From Peptoniphilus asaccharolyticus DSM 20463 (GTDB lineage Bacteria > Bacillota > Clostridia > Tissierellales > Peptoniphilaceae): DNA of 64,000 nt. Below the pieces are notes generated by a model. That model saw nothing but the letters and a program-made list of their open reading frames with translations. It searched no databases and was not told where the DNA came from. Position numbers and translations under genes: made by a program. Where the stretch lies: positions 620,001 through 684,000 of the forward strand of contig NZ_FWWR01000009.1 of the NCBI RefSeq assembly GCF_900176115.1, given 5' to 3'. Positions 44,155 through 53,335 of the stretch are shown piece after piece; within the stretch, counting starts at the first letter, position 1, and each line of letters starts with the position of its first letter.

Positions 44155-44838
44155 TTACACCCCTGACCATCTATACCCTACGCCCCAAACAGTTTCTATA
44201 TAAGTTGGTTTGGCTGCATTCTTTTCTATTTTAGAACGTAATCTACGTATATTTACATCGACAATTTTAGAATCGCCAATAAACTCTTCTCCCCATACCA
44301 TTCTCAAAATCTCATCTCTCTTAAGAGCTTTTCCAGGATTCTCCATAAAAATCTTCATTATTTGATATTCAGTAGGAGTTAGTACTAATTCAATATTATC
44401 TTTGTAGAATCTTCTTGAATAAGTATCTAATTTGAAAGGTCCTTCTATCATCATATTTTTTTCTGTATCTTCTATTTCTAAACGTCTTTCAAGAGATTTT
44501 ATTCTTAGAGTTAGCTCAGTTGGATTAAATGGCTTAGTCATGTAGTCGTCTGTTCCATATTGAAGTCCCATTATCTTATCATAATCTTCAGCTTTAGCTG
44601 TCAGCATTATAATCCCAAGATTTGGAAATTCTTCTCTAAGTGTTTGACAAACTTCAAAGCCATCTATCCCTGGAAGCATTACATCCAAAACAACTATTTC
44701 AGGTTTTACTTGTCTTGCTATGTCTATTCCATCTTCACCCGTTCCAGCTTCATAGACATCGTAAAATTCTCTTTCCAGATTTATCTTAACAAATTTTCTA
44801 ATTGACTCTTCATCTTCTACTAAAAGTATTTTTGTCAT
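44155..44838 (-). CDS. OmpR/PhoB-family response regulator
   Basis: A 227-residue DNA-binding regulator. Receiver domain with acidic pocket VEDE (8-10), phospho-acceptor D52 in VVLDVMLPG, Thr in IMLTAKAED and Lys in YMTKPFNPTEL. A C-terminal winged helix (residues about 130-227; LTPTEYQIMKIFMENPGKAL, VDVNIRRLRSKIE, and VWGVGYRW) follows. It lies 9 nt after cdaR and directly before its kinase. Its target genes are not identifiable here. Confidence 0.97.
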   Translation of the reverse strand: MTKILLVEDEESIRKFVKINLEREFYDVYEAGTGEDGIDIARQVKPEIVVLDVMLPGIDGFEVCQTLREEFPNLGIIMLTAKAEDYDKIMGLQYGTDDYMTKPFNPTELTLRIKSLERRLEIEDTEKNMMIEGPFKLDTYSRRFYKDNIELVLTPTEYQIMKIFMENPGKALKRDEILRMVWGEEFIGDSKIVDVNIRRLRSKIEKNAAKPTYIETVWGVGYRWSGV

Positions 44839-44847
44839 ATTATCTAC

Positions 44848-46062
44848 CTAAAAAATTCCCTTCTTCTTTATTTCCAACTTAACTACTTTAGGACTTATTT
44901 TTTCAACCTTAAATTCTTTTGGTACCTCTATCTTAGGTGCTATTTCATAAGTTCCAACTCCTAAATCTTTTAAATTCAAAATAACTTTTACATCTTTTTT
45001 ATTTAGTGTTAAATCTTCCAAAACATTCTTTTGTACAAATTCAACATTCAGATTATTTAATTCTGAAACTATTTCTTTATCGTCTAACCCCTCAAAAATT
45101 ATATCTTCTTTACTAAAATTAATAGCAGTTTTCTTAGGTGTTAAATCTTCTGAGGAAGCTACAATTTTTATATCTTTATCTACCAATGAGACTCCATCTG
45201 GTAAAACTAATCCCACTTCAACTCTATTTCCTATCAAGCTATTAACGTCCACAGGTTGAGTTGTAAGTTCAGTTATTCCATTTATTACAGCTGAATTTCC
45301 TCTAATCATTACAGAACTTGGTTCTATAGAGAATGCTTGAGTGTCCATTCCATCCGGTATTCTACCAATAATATTCAATCTTATTGGCACTGTCATAGTT
45401 TTTAGTACCGGCACTTCGATATCTATCGAACTCGGTGTTATTGTAAGATTATCAATTTCTTTTCCATCTTTATCATAGGCTATTATCTTACCTGTCTTAA
45501 CTTCACTCTTATACATTTCTGTAACATCTACTTCTGATATTATCTTTTCTATTGAATGTACAATGCTTGATGCACCTTTAACATCAACTTTTTCAGCCGG
45601 CTTTATATTTCCCAATACATATCCTTCAGCAAGTTGTCCCTTAGTGCTTATAACAGCTTCCATCTTTTCTTCTATAACTTCATCAATCTTTACAGTTATT
45701 CTTGATGGTTCTTTAGAAGCTACTCTAACTCCACTGTTGTTATCTATGCTTACCTTTATAGGAATGCTATTTTCCCCTTCTGAATATCCGGATAGATTAA
45801 TAGATGCTAAAATATTTTCTCTACTCATTCTTGCCATTTCAGAAGTCTTACCAGAAATAGATATATTAGTTTTTAAATTCATATTAGATACTACAGCTAA
45901 ATTATGTTCCTTAATTTCAGCTAAATTTTCAAAACGCACATCAACATCTTTATATGTTACCGTTCTTTCAGGGTCAACTTCACTTCTCACGTATGACCAT
46001 AAAAAGAGTGCAAATATAATTGATATGAATTTAAACATGGTGTTTTTACTCATTTTTCGCAT
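44848..46062 (-). CDS. cdaR: CdaR: YbbR-domain regulator of CdaA
   Basis: CdaR is an extracytoplasmic partner that modulates the c-di-AMP synthase CdaA. About 404 residues from ATG 46062, which follows GGTGGTG by 6 nt; the frame is open further upstream into cdaA but lacks a better start. One membrane helix (FKFISIIFALFLWSYVRS) leads to about four YbbR repeats, each with a pattern like SISGKTSEMARMSRENI, VDVKGASSIVHSIEKIISEV, VMIRGNSAVINGITEL and the last around VILNLKDLGVGTY. It overlaps cdaA by about 17 nt. Confidence 0.9.
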   Translation of the reverse strand: MRKMSKNTMFKFISIIFALFLWSYVRSEVDPERTVTYKDVDVRFENLAEIKEHNLAVVSNMNLKTNISISGKTSEMARMSRENILASINLSGYSEGENSIPIKVSIDNNSGVRVASKEPSRITVKIDEVIEEKMEAVISTKGQLAEGYVLGNIKPAEKVDVKGASSIVHSIEKIISEVDVTEMYKSEVKTGKIIAYDKDGKEIDNLTITPSSIDIEVPVLKTMTVPIRLNIIGRIPDGMDTQAFSIEPSSVMIRGNSAVINGITELTTQPVDVNSLIGNRVEVGLVLPDGVSLVDKDIKIVASSEDLTPKKTAINFSKEDIIFEGLDDKEIVSELNNLNVEFVQKNVLEDLTLNKKDVKVILNLKDLGVGTYEIAPKIEVPKEFKVEKISPKVVKLEIKKKGIF

Positions 46063-46876
46063 TTTTTTCACCACCAATTTTCCACTTAAATAAACTACTT
46101 TGATTTACTAGTGTTGGATTATAAATCTTATTAAGTATTGTCTCCAAAGTTTCTAAATCTAAGTATCTTGAAATTTTTCCTTTTTCAGCTACAGATATAG
46201 ATCCTGTTTCCTCACTTACCATTATGCTCAAACAATCTGATTTTTCACTTATTCCAATTCCGGCTCTATGTCTTGTTCCCAACTCTTTTGAAATATTATC
46301 TGCATCGCTAAGTGGTAAAAAACAAGAAGCTGCCACAATTCTATCTCCCTTTACTATAACGGCACCGTCGTGCAAAGGAGTGTTTGGAATAAAAATATTT
46401 ATTATCAATCCACTTGATACCAATCCATCAACTCTTGTTCCCGTTTCTACTATTTCATTTAATCCAGTTTGTCTTTCAACTATTATCAGCGCACCTATCT
46501 TTTGTCTAGCTAAAGAACCCACTGAATCACATATTTCCGTTACAGTACGCGGAACTCTTACAACATCTCTAGAATTTCTAAATGAACTAGAAGATCTTCC
46601 TATAAGTTCAAGTCCCTTTCTAAGTTCCGGCTGAAATACAACCAAAATGGCAACAATTCCCCAAGTCATTAATTTATCAAGTAGCCAATAAATGGTATAA
46701 AATTTTCCCCACTCACTCAATTTAGTTAAAATCAAAATTACTATTATACCTTTTGCTAATTGTTCCGCTCTAGTTCCTTGCCAAAGTTTAAGACAATTAT
46801 AAGTAAGTATTGCTATTATAAAGATATCTATCAGGTCTCTTATTCGTATATAATTAAAAATTTCTTGTATATTCAT
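46046..46876 (-). CDS. cdaA: Diadenylate cyclase CdaA (c-di-AMP synthase)
   Basis: CdaA makes c-di-AMP from two ATP and controls potassium, osmolyte and cell-wall homeostasis. It has 276 residues. Three N-terminal membrane helices fall within residues 14-80, followed by a DAC domain with the catalytic DGA (170-172, TPLHDGAVIVKGD) and RHR (202-204, GTRHRAGIG). It is flanked by a DUF5317 gene (1 nt) and cdaR (overlap). The usual third gene of this operon, glmM, is not here; a two-component system follows instead. Confidence 0.97.
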   Translation of the reverse strand: MNIQEIFNYIRIRDLIDIFIIAILTYNCLKLWQGTRAEQLAKGIIVILILTKLSEWGKFYTIYWLLDKLMTWGIVAILVVFQPELRKGLELIGRSSSSFRNSRDVVRVPRTVTEICDSVGSLARQKIGALIIVERQTGLNEIVETGTRVDGLVSSGLIINIFIPNTPLHDGAVIVKGDRIVAASCFLPLSDADNISKELGTRHRAGIGISEKSDCLSIMVSEETGSISVAEKGKISRYLDLETLETILNKIYNPTLVNQSSLFKWKIGGEKNAKNE

Positions 46877-47428
46877 CTATGTCTCCTGTTTAAAAACTAC
46901 TCCCGCCTGAATTATTATAGCTAAAAACAATCCAAATGCTATAACTATGTCTCCTACACTAATAATAGTTTTGTACGGTATTGGTAAATAAATTATATCC
47001 GATAGAAAATAAGCTTTAGGGTTTCCAAAAACTCCATGGCTTAAACTTCTAAAATTGAGTATAATTTCAGCCCTCTGTTGTGGAATTTTACTCAAATATT
47101 CATATTTAACCGGCATCTTACCATTTAAAATAATTGGAATAACATTCATTATAAATCCAGTGCCCATCAGAACAAGCCCCTTACTTTGAAAATTAAATAT
47201 TAATGTCATCCCCAAAATGGTTAAATACAAGATGTGAAAAAAGCTATAGTATTTAATAAACACCCATGTCAATTTTCCGAAATCATGAGTAGTTAATATA
47301 GTTAAGAGTACATCTATTCCCACACCTAAAAATAAAAGCCCAGCATATTTTATTTCCATCTTATTTAATTCAAGATTGCCAAATATTTTTGCAACTATTA
47401 CACCAAGTATAAGTGCTAAAAAAATCAT
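46877..47428 (-). CDS. DUF5317-like membrane protein
   Basis: A 183-residue protein with about five membrane helices (MIFLALILGVIVAKIFGNLE, KYAGLLFLGVGIDVLLTIL, YYSFFHILYLTILGMTLIF, LVLMGTGFIMNVIPIILNG, ISVGDIVIAFGLFLAIIIQ). NGKMPV in the middle and the FLSDIIYLPIPYKTIISVGD segment near the end are hallmarks of the DUF5317 family as I recall it. It lies 1 nt upstream of cdaA and starts that operon. Function unknown. Confidence 0.7.
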   Translation of the reverse strand: MIFLALILGVIVAKIFGNLELNKMEIKYAGLLFLGVGIDVLLTILTTHDFGKLTWVFIKYYSFFHILYLTILGMTLIFNFQSKGLVLMGTGFIMNVIPIILNGKMPVKYEYLSKIPQQRAEIILNFRSLSHGVFGNPKAYFLSDIIYLPIPYKTIISVGDIVIAFGLFLAIIIQAGVVFKQET

Positions 47429-47465
47429 TCCTATCTCCTATAATATCACAATTAGATCTATTTAT

Positions 47466-47505
47466 AAAAAAGGATTTATCAATCAATAGACCTGATGATA
47501 AATCC
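47466..47505 (-). terminator. Terminator after thiN
   Basis: On the minus strand GGATTTATC (47497-47505) and GATAAATCC (47472-47480) form a 9-bp stem, followed by six T's. It overlaps the last codons of the gene and marks the end of the priA-prkC-thiN operon. Confidence 0.75.
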
Positions 47506-48108
47506 TCTTCCCTCGTGTACTGTGATTTTTGCTGTGTCACCCTTAATTTCGTTACTGACACCTCTAATTTCACTTGTTGAAATTTTTAATTCATCAGCTT
47601 CATATTTCATTCCATCTGTAGAATAAACTATTTCTTTACTTATAGCCACTACACTGATGTAACCATGCCTATCTTTCTTAAAGAAATACTCTCCTTTTTC
47701 AACGTACTCTATTATATTATGGTTATCTACCATTTTCGCTCTAGTCTTTCCAAATAGCTTTTGCAATAAAAATATATTAGCAAGAGTGTGATCCATCCTA
47801 GTGCCTGAAGCTCCAAGTATTATTATTTCACTAAAGTTCATATCAAGTACAATATCTATTGCAGCCTCTGTGTCTGTAAAATTTTTAATTGGATTATAAA
47901 CTCTCTTTTCTATATTTTTTTCTTCAATAAATTTTTTTCCTTTTTCATCTATTGAATCAAAATCTCCAACTATTATGTTTGGCAAGATAGTAGAATTGTA
48001 AAAATTTTTAATTCCACCATCACAACATACTATATACGCATCTGTTGTGTACTCTTTTAATATTTCAGGATTTACTTTGCTCCCTCCTGAAACTACTACA
48101 CCTTTCAT
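47479..48108 (-). CDS. thiN: Thiamine pyrophosphokinase
   Basis: ThiN transfers pyrophosphate from ATP to thiamine. It has 209 residues. Family motifs: VVSGGSKVNPEIL, VCCDGGIKNFYNSTILPNII (acidic substrate loop), VGDFDSIDEKGKKFI, DFTDTEAAIDIVLD (NFTD), and LGASGTRMDHTLANIFLL (about 100-117); the C-terminal barrel ends EIRGVSNEIKGDTAKI. It overlaps rpe by 4 nt and ends the operon. Confidence 0.95.
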   Translation of the reverse strand: MKGVVVSGGSKVNPEILKEYTTDAYIVCCDGGIKNFYNSTILPNIIVGDFDSIDEKGKKFIEEKNIEKRVYNPIKNFTDTEAAIDIVLDMNFSEIIILGASGTRMDHTLANIFLLQKLFGKTRAKMVDNHNIIEYVEKGEYFFKKDRHGYISVVAISKEIVYSTDGMKYEADELKISTSEIRGVSNEIKGDTAKITVHEGRGFIIRSID

Positions 48109-48752
48109 TTTCCAATCCTTTTAAAATCTTCAATAGCTTTCATCGGATCTTCCACTCCAAAAACAGCTGAACCGGCAACTAATAGATTTGCTCCACTTTT
48201 ATAAACTCTCTCTGCATTATCTAACTTAACTCCCCCGTCAACTTCAAGAATACAGTTTGGATTTTCTCTATCGATTATCTCTCTAGCACATGCTATCTTG
48301 TCATAAACTTGCTCTATGAATTTTTGTCCCCCAAATCCAGGATTTACACTCATCAGTAAAAGTAAGTCTAAGTCTTTGATTGTATAATCTAAAATGGACA
48401 AACTCTCAGCTGGATTTATTGCTAGTCCAACTTTAACGCCTTTTTCTCTTATCAAGTTTAAAGTTCTATTTAAGTGCTTTGTAGCTGACGCGTGGACTGT
48501 TATTATATCTGCTCCTGCTTTTACAAAGTCCTCAATATATCTTTCAGGTTGCTCTATCATCAAATGCACATCAAACGGTATTTCTGTTAACTCTCTAAGT
48601 TGAGAAATTATAGCTAGCCCAAATGAAATATTTGGTACATACATTCCATCCATTACATCCACATGAACATAGTCTGCTCCAGCCTTGTTCATCATTTCAA
48701 ATTGTTCTCTTATTTTTGTAAAATCACATGATAGTATTGATGGTGAAATCAT
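48105..48752 (-). CDS. rpe: Ribulose-phosphate 3-epimerase
   Basis: Rpe interconverts ribulose 5-phosphate and xylulose 5-phosphate in the pentose phosphate pathway. It has 215 residues in a TIM barrel. Motifs: SPSILSCDFTKI (Ser and Asp), DYVHVDVMDGMYVPNISFG (metal ligands), MSVNPGFGGQKFIE and LEVDGGVKLDNA (Asp near 175), then VAGSAVFG. Start and stop overlap rsgA and thiN by 4 nt each. Confidence 0.97.
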   Translation of the reverse strand: MISPSILSCDFTKIREQFEMMNKAGADYVHVDVMDGMYVPNISFGLAIISQLRELTEIPFDVHLMIEQPERYIEDFVKAGADIITVHASATKHLNRTLNLIREKGVKVGLAINPAESLSILDYTIKDLDLLLLMSVNPGFGGQKFIEQVYDKIACAREIIDRENPNCILEVDGGVKLDNAERVYKSGANLLVAGSAVFGVEDPMKAIEDFKRIGK

Positions 48753-49603
48753 ACGCGCTCCTTTTCTTTTAACTCATTGTAAATTTGAACATAACTATTA
48801 TATCTTGATTGAGGAATTTCTCCCTCTTCCACTAATTTCTTTATTGCACACCCAGGTTCATTTATATGTCTGCAATCTTGGAATTTACAATTTTCTCTAT
48901 TCTTTTCAAGCTCTCTAAAATATTCTTTTAGTTCATCTGCTTTTATATCTAATTCAAAACTTGAAAATCCAGGAGTATCAAATACATAAGTATCGTCATC
49001 CCCAGAAATTATTTCAACGTGTCTCGTTGTATGTGTTCCTCTTTTTGTCTTTTCAGACACATCTCCTATTTGAACGTCTTTCTTTAATATGTGACTAATT
49101 ATAGTAGATTTGCCTGCTGCAGAAACTCCCGAAAGAGCAGTGGTTTTTCCCTTTAGATACTCTCTTAGTAAATCAACTGTAAAAGTGTATTTATAGGAAA
49201 TTAAAAAAGTTTTAAAACCTGCTTTTCTATATGTTTCAAATAAGTACTCTGCTTCTTTTTTATCTAAATCATATTTATTTATAGCTATTAAGATTTCAAC
49301 TTCATCTTCATAAGAAGCTATTATCTTATCTACTAAATTTAAATTATACATAGGGTCTTTAGTTGGAATAACTATCAACACTTGATCAACGTTTGCAACA
49401 GTAGGTCTTTTCAGTACATTTTTTCTAGGATATATATTTTCAATATATCCTAGATTGCTTTGCATTTTAAACTCTACAATATCTCCAACCAAAGGTTTTT
49501 TATCCTCATTTCTAAAAAGACCTCTGGCTCTTGTTTCATAAACTGTATCATCACTAATTACATAGTAAAACCCACCTGTTAATTTTATAATTTTACCCTT
49601 CAT
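48749..49603 (-). CDS. rsgA: RsgA: 30S-maturation circularly permuted GTPase
   Basis: RsgA checks 30S decoding-centre maturation. It has 284 residues: an OB fold (residues 1-65), the permuted GTPase with G4 (INKYDLDK) before G1 (ALSGVSAAGKSTII) and G3 (DTPGFSSFEL), and a C-terminal zinc domain (CKFQDCRHINEPGCA). The G1 reads G-V-S-A-A-G-K-S where most members have G-V-S-G-V-G-K-S; the Lys and Ser are kept. It lies 8 nt after prkC, a standard neighbour. Confidence 0.97.
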   Translation of the reverse strand: MKGKIIKLTGGFYYVISDDTVYETRARGLFRNEDKKPLVGDIVEFKMQSNLGYIENIYPRKNVLKRPTVANVDQVLIVIPTKDPMYNLNLVDKIIASYEDEVEILIAINKYDLDKKEAEYLFETYRKAGFKTFLISYKYTFTVDLLREYLKGKTTALSGVSAAGKSTIISHILKKDVQIGDVSEKTKRGTHTTRHVEIISGDDDTYVFDTPGFSSFELDIKADELKEYFRELEKNRENCKFQDCRHINEPGCAIKKLVEEGEIPQSRYNSYVQIYNELKEKERV

Positions 49604-49610
49604 ATATCAC

Positions 49611-51596
49611 CTATTCTAAAACAATGTCTTTTATTACTTTGCCATCAAGTATAACTTCAAATCTGTCACCTTTTTTAGCATAATCAATATTTTGGACAAA
49701 ATCTTCTTTTAGATTTTTAAAATCGGCAAGTACATATTGCTTGCCGTTTTTAGTATATCTTGTAATTGTTAAACTATGAGTTTCCCCATCATCAGGTACA
49801 TCTACATTTATATCTGAAGGAGCTGATGAATGTTCTTCTCTTGATTTCTTATCAGAGTTATCATTGTCATTGGAACTTTCTTCAGGCCCTTTACTGATAA
49901 GCAGTTCTATAACTGAACCTTGTTCAGCTTCTCCCTTAGGGTTATAATCTGAAACTTCACCAAAATCAACATTTGAAGAATTAACTTCTTTGATTTTAAC
50001 TTCAAATCCCAAACTCTTCAGAGTTATCTCTGCATCATCTACGCTCAAACCAGATATATTAGGAATTTTTATAACTTTCTTATCTTTACCTGAAGATATA
50101 TATAATTTTATTTTTGATCCAGCAGGTACATTTTCTCCATTTTCAGGTTCTTGTTGGAATATCTGACCTTCTTCATAGTCTGCAGATGGTAAATTCTTTA
50201 TATCACCAACCAAAAGACCTGATTGATCCAATAATAATTTTGCCTGTTCTAAAGTTTTTCCAACAAGATTTGGAGCAACAACTGTTTGTGGTTTCACATT
50301 TACCTTAACCACTACAGTACTTCCTTCTTTTATCTTCTCTCCCGCTATGGGATCTTGACTTAAAACTTGTCTATCTTCAATTTTTGAATCTTCACCTTGA
50401 TCTTCAACAGCTTCTATATCTATTACTAGCCCAAGAGCTTCTAATTCTTCTCTAGCTTGTTTATCACTCTTGCCTACCAATCCAGGCACTGTTACAATCT
50501 TTCCTTCTTGTGATGATTTAAATGCATTTGGTCCTATATATATAATTAAAAATACAAGCAACAAAGCACATAGTACACCTAACATTACAGGTAGTGATGA
50601 TTTTTCTTTCTTCTTATATTCTCTAGATTCAGATTTCTTTTCTCTAGGATAATTTTCAGTTGCTCTTCTTCTAACTACTTTTTTAGATGGCTCTGTATTT
50701 CTATTGGCGTATAGATTAGAAGTCCTTCCCGTTCTTGTAGTAGTTGAATACATATTAGGATTAGTTTTCCCAAGTTGTATATTTTTTATATCCTTCATCA
50801 ACTCTGAGACATCTGCATATCTATCGTCAGGGTCTTTTTGTGTCATTTTCAATACTATTGAATCAGTTTCTTTAGATATATCCGGCACCACTGTAGAAGG
50901 TATTGGCATATTACCTTGTACTTGCATAAGGGCAACTGACACAGGGTTGTCTGCATCAAAGGGCACTCTGCCAGTCAACATTTCAAACATAACTATTCCA
51001 AGTGAATATATATCTGATCTATGATCTACTTTAGAACCTCTTGCCTGTTCAGGAGAAAAATAGTGTACAGAACCCATTATGGCATTTGTAGCTGTCACTG
51101 TTGCATTATCAGCGACACGCGCTATACCAAAGTCAGTCACTTTAACTCTATAGTCTTTTGTGACCATTATATTCTGACTCTTTATATCTCTGTGAACTAT
51201 CCCCTTATTATGGGCTACTTTAAGAGCTTCTGTTATTTGAGCTAAATAATTAAGAGCTCTTTTTTCAGGTATTTTACCTTCATCTGCTATTAATTCTTTT
51301 AATGTCTTACCATCTATAAATTCCATTACTATATAGTGAACTTTTTCGCTATCAACTTCTTCAGTCCCAACATCATAAATACTTACAATATTAGGATGTG
51401 ATATGCTTGCAGCTGCTAAAGATTCTCTTTTAAATTTTCTAATGAAATTATTGTCATCGTTATATTGAGCTTTCAACACTTTTATAGCTACTATTCTATC
51501 TAGCTTGTGACAATGAGCTTTGTATACATCTCCCATTCCACCTGTGCCAATTTTCTCTAATATTTCGTATCTATTACCAAGTATTTTCCCTATCAT
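49611..51596 (-). CDS. prkC: PASTA Ser/Thr protein kinase (PrkC/Stk)
   Basis: A membrane kinase that senses muropeptides or lipid II and phosphorylates cell-wall and translation factors. It has 661 residues. The kinase domain covers about 10-270 with GTGGMGDVYK (P-loop), K39, HRDIKSQN (135-142) and DFG (155-157). A basic juxtamembrane region, TM (LPVMLGVLCALLLVFLIIYI) and three PASTA domains (starting VTVPGLVGKSDKQA, VVAPNLVGKTLEQA and IKIPNISGLSVDDA) follow. After them come a Ser/Asn/Asp-rich linker and about 50 extra beta-rich residues (SLTITRYTKNGKQYVLADF) not usual in short members. It is coupled to stp and rsgA. Confidence 0.97.
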   Translation of the reverse strand: MIGKILGNRYEILEKIGTGGMGDVYKAHCHKLDRIVAIKVLKAQYNDDNNFIRKFKRESLAAASISHPNIVSIYDVGTEEVDSEKVHYIVMEFIDGKTLKELIADEGKIPEKRALNYLAQITEALKVAHNKGIVHRDIKSQNIMVTKDYRVKVTDFGIARVADNATVTATNAIMGSVHYFSPEQARGSKVDHRSDIYSLGIVMFEMLTGRVPFDADNPVSVALMQVQGNMPIPSTVVPDISKETDSIVLKMTQKDPDDRYADVSELMKDIKNIQLGKTNPNMYSTTTRTGRTSNLYANRNTEPSKKVVRRRATENYPREKKSESREYKKKEKSSLPVMLGVLCALLLVFLIIYIGPNAFKSSQEGKIVTVPGLVGKSDKQAREELEALGLVIDIEAVEDQGEDSKIEDRQVLSQDPIAGEKIKEGSTVVVKVNVKPQTVVAPNLVGKTLEQAKLLLDQSGLLVGDIKNLPSADYEEGQIFQQEPENGENVPAGSKIKLYISSGKDKKVIKIPNISGLSVDDAEITLKSLGFEVKIKEVNSSNVDFGEVSDYNPKGEAEQGSVIELLISKGPEESSNDNDNSDKKSREEHSSAPSDINVDVPDDGETHSLTITRYTKNGKQYVLADFKNLKEDFVQNIDYAKKGDRFEVILDGKVIKDIVLE

Positions 51597-51603
51597 AAAG
51601 CAC

Positions 51604-52317
51604 CTACTTAATTTCTATAATGATAAATGTAATATTGTCAATTCCGCCTGCTTTTAAAGCTTTTTCTAATAGCTCATCAGCTGAATCTTCAAGTTCTTCA
51701 TTTTGCAAAACTTTTAACATTTCTTCGTTTGAAACCATATTTGAAAGTCCATCTGAACACATAAGTATCTTTCCTGAGTTCAAATCGAAACTCATCACTT
51801 CTGGAATCAAATTTTCCGAAGTACCTATAGCCCTAGTTATTACATTCTTCTTCGGATGTTCCTTAGCTTCTTCTTCGGTGATTTCTCCTAAGTCCACTAA
51901 GTAATTTACAAAAGAATCATCTCTTGTAATCTGTTCTATACTGCCGTCTATTCTGTATATTCGACTATCTCCTACATTAGTATAGAAAAACTTATTGTCG
52001 TATACATATACTATACTAATAGTGGTACCCATACCTCTTAAATTTAATTCTTCCAGAGATTTTTTATAAACTATTTCATTGGATTTTCTAACAGCTTCTT
52101 TTAAACTTTCTATAAGCTCTTCAGTACTTTTAAACTCTTTTTTTGACAATTCTTCAACCACTGTTTCTACTGCCATTTTAGATGCAGTTTCTCCAGCCAA
52201 ATGTCCACCCATTCCATCCGCTAAGATAAATAAATTTCCATCTTCCTTAGGAACATAATAATAGTCTTCATTGATTTCTCTTATATTACCTTTATGGGTT
52301 CTATGAACAAACCTCAT
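51604..52317 (-). CDS. stp: PP2C-type protein phosphatase (PrpC/Stp)
   Basis: It reverses the action of the adjacent PASTA kinase. It has 237 residues from ATG 52317, chosen because AAGGTGG lies just before it and the N-terminus MRFVHRTHKGNIREINED is typical. PP2C metal motifs: EDYYYVP, LFILADGMGGHLAGETAS (DGMGGH), TVGD-like YTNVGDSRIYRI, KILMCSDGLSNMV and the C-terminal AGGIDNITFIII. The start overlaps rlmN by 17 nt and the stop lies 7 nt before prkC. Confidence 0.96.
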   Translation of the reverse strand: MRFVHRTHKGNIREINEDYYYVPKEDGNLFILADGMGGHLAGETASKMAVETVVEELSKKEFKSTEELIESLKEAVRKSNEIVYKKSLEELNLRGMGTTISIVYVYDNKFFYTNVGDSRIYRIDGSIEQITRDDSFVNYLVDLGEITEEEAKEHPKKNVITRAIGTSENLIPEVMSFDLNSGKILMCSDGLSNMVSNEEMLKVLQNEELEDSADELLEKALKAGGIDNITFIIIEIK

Positions 52318-53335
52318 TAATACCACCTTCATACTTTCTTCTAAGTTGTCCACATGATGCACTTATATCTTTTCCAAGTTCTCTTCTAACAGTAACCTCA
52401 GCTCCGTAAGATATAAGTTTTGATTTAAACTTTTCAATTTCTTCAATAGATGGTCTACCTTTTTGATATTCCTCAATCGAATTTAAAGGAATCAAATTTA
52501 TATGATATTTTAATCCCTTAAGTAAATCGAATAATTCTTCTGCATCTGATAAAGACGAATTTTCTCCACTTATTAATGTATATTCAAAAGTTATCCTACT
52601 CTTAGTCTCTTCTGAATAGTATTTACAAGCTTCTATTAATTTGTCAAGATTATACTTTCTATTTATTGGAAGTACTTTAGACCTCGTCTCATCATTTGGG
52701 CTATGCAGAGATATCGCCAATGTTATAGGCAAATTTTCTTTAGCTAAATCATATATTCTATCGACTACCCCGCAAGTTGAAATAGTCATGTTTCTATAAC
52801 TCATGTTGTGACCTTCTTCAGAATGAAAAATTTTTAGAAACTTTATTACATTTTCATAGTTATCTAATGGTTCTCCACTCCCCATTAGAATTATATTAGA
52901 AACTCTTATGCCAAGTTTGTTTTCAACACTATAAACCTGTCTTAACATTTCTGCCGGAGCTAAATTCCTTATAAGACCTGCTTTTGTTGACGCACAAAAA
53001 ACACACCCCATTCTGCACCCAACTTGCGTTGAAATACACTGAGAATAGCCGTGTTTATATTTCATCAAAACTCCCTCTACTAAATTTCCATCATTTAATT
53101 TAAAAAGATATTTTTTAGTTGAATCTAACTTCGATGAAAACTCGCATTCAATTTCTGCTATATCCAAATCAGAGCCAACAGCTTCTATAATATCTTTAGA
53201 TAAATTCGAATTTTCAATATCAATCCTCTGATTCTTATTAAAAAACGTATATATCTGCTTAGCTCTAAACTTAGGATATCCATTTTGCTGAGTCCACTCT
53301 TGTAACTCAGCAAGTGCCATATTATTAATTTTCAT
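52301..53335 (-). CDS. rlmN: 23S rRNA A2503 / tRNA A37 C2-methyltransferase
   Basis: A dual-specificity radical-SAM methylase. It has 344 residues. The cluster motif CRMGCVFCAST has Cys at x3 and x2 spacing. NIILMGSGEPLDNYENV is the GGEP-like SAM motif. ISTCGVVDRI and LAISLHSPNDETRSKVLPIN are family blocks. The C-terminal VTVRRELGKDISASCGQLR holds the acceptor Cys. It overlaps rsmB by 11 nt. Confidence 0.97.
   Translation of the reverse strand: MKINNMALAELQEWTQQNGYPKFRAKQIYTFFNKNQRIDIENSNLSKDIIEAVGSDLDIAEIECEFSSKLDSTKKYLFKLNDGNLVEGVLMKYKHGYSQCISTQVGCRMGCVFCASTKAGLIRNLAPAEMLRQVYSVENKLGIRVSNIILMGSGEPLDNYENVIKFLKIFHSEEGHNMSYRNMTISTCGVVDRIYDLAKENLPITLAISLHSPNDETRSKVLPINRKYNLDKLIEACKYYSEETKSRITFEYTLISGENSSLSDAEELFDLLKGLKYHINLIPLNSIEEYQKGRPSIEEIEKFKSKLISYGAEVTVRRELGKDISASCGQLRRKYEGGINEVCS

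Noticed and set aside
47370-47573. 67-codon minus-strand frame spanning the thiN terminator
   Set aside because: It overlaps thiN in another frame and includes the terminator hairpin; no family and no ribosome site.
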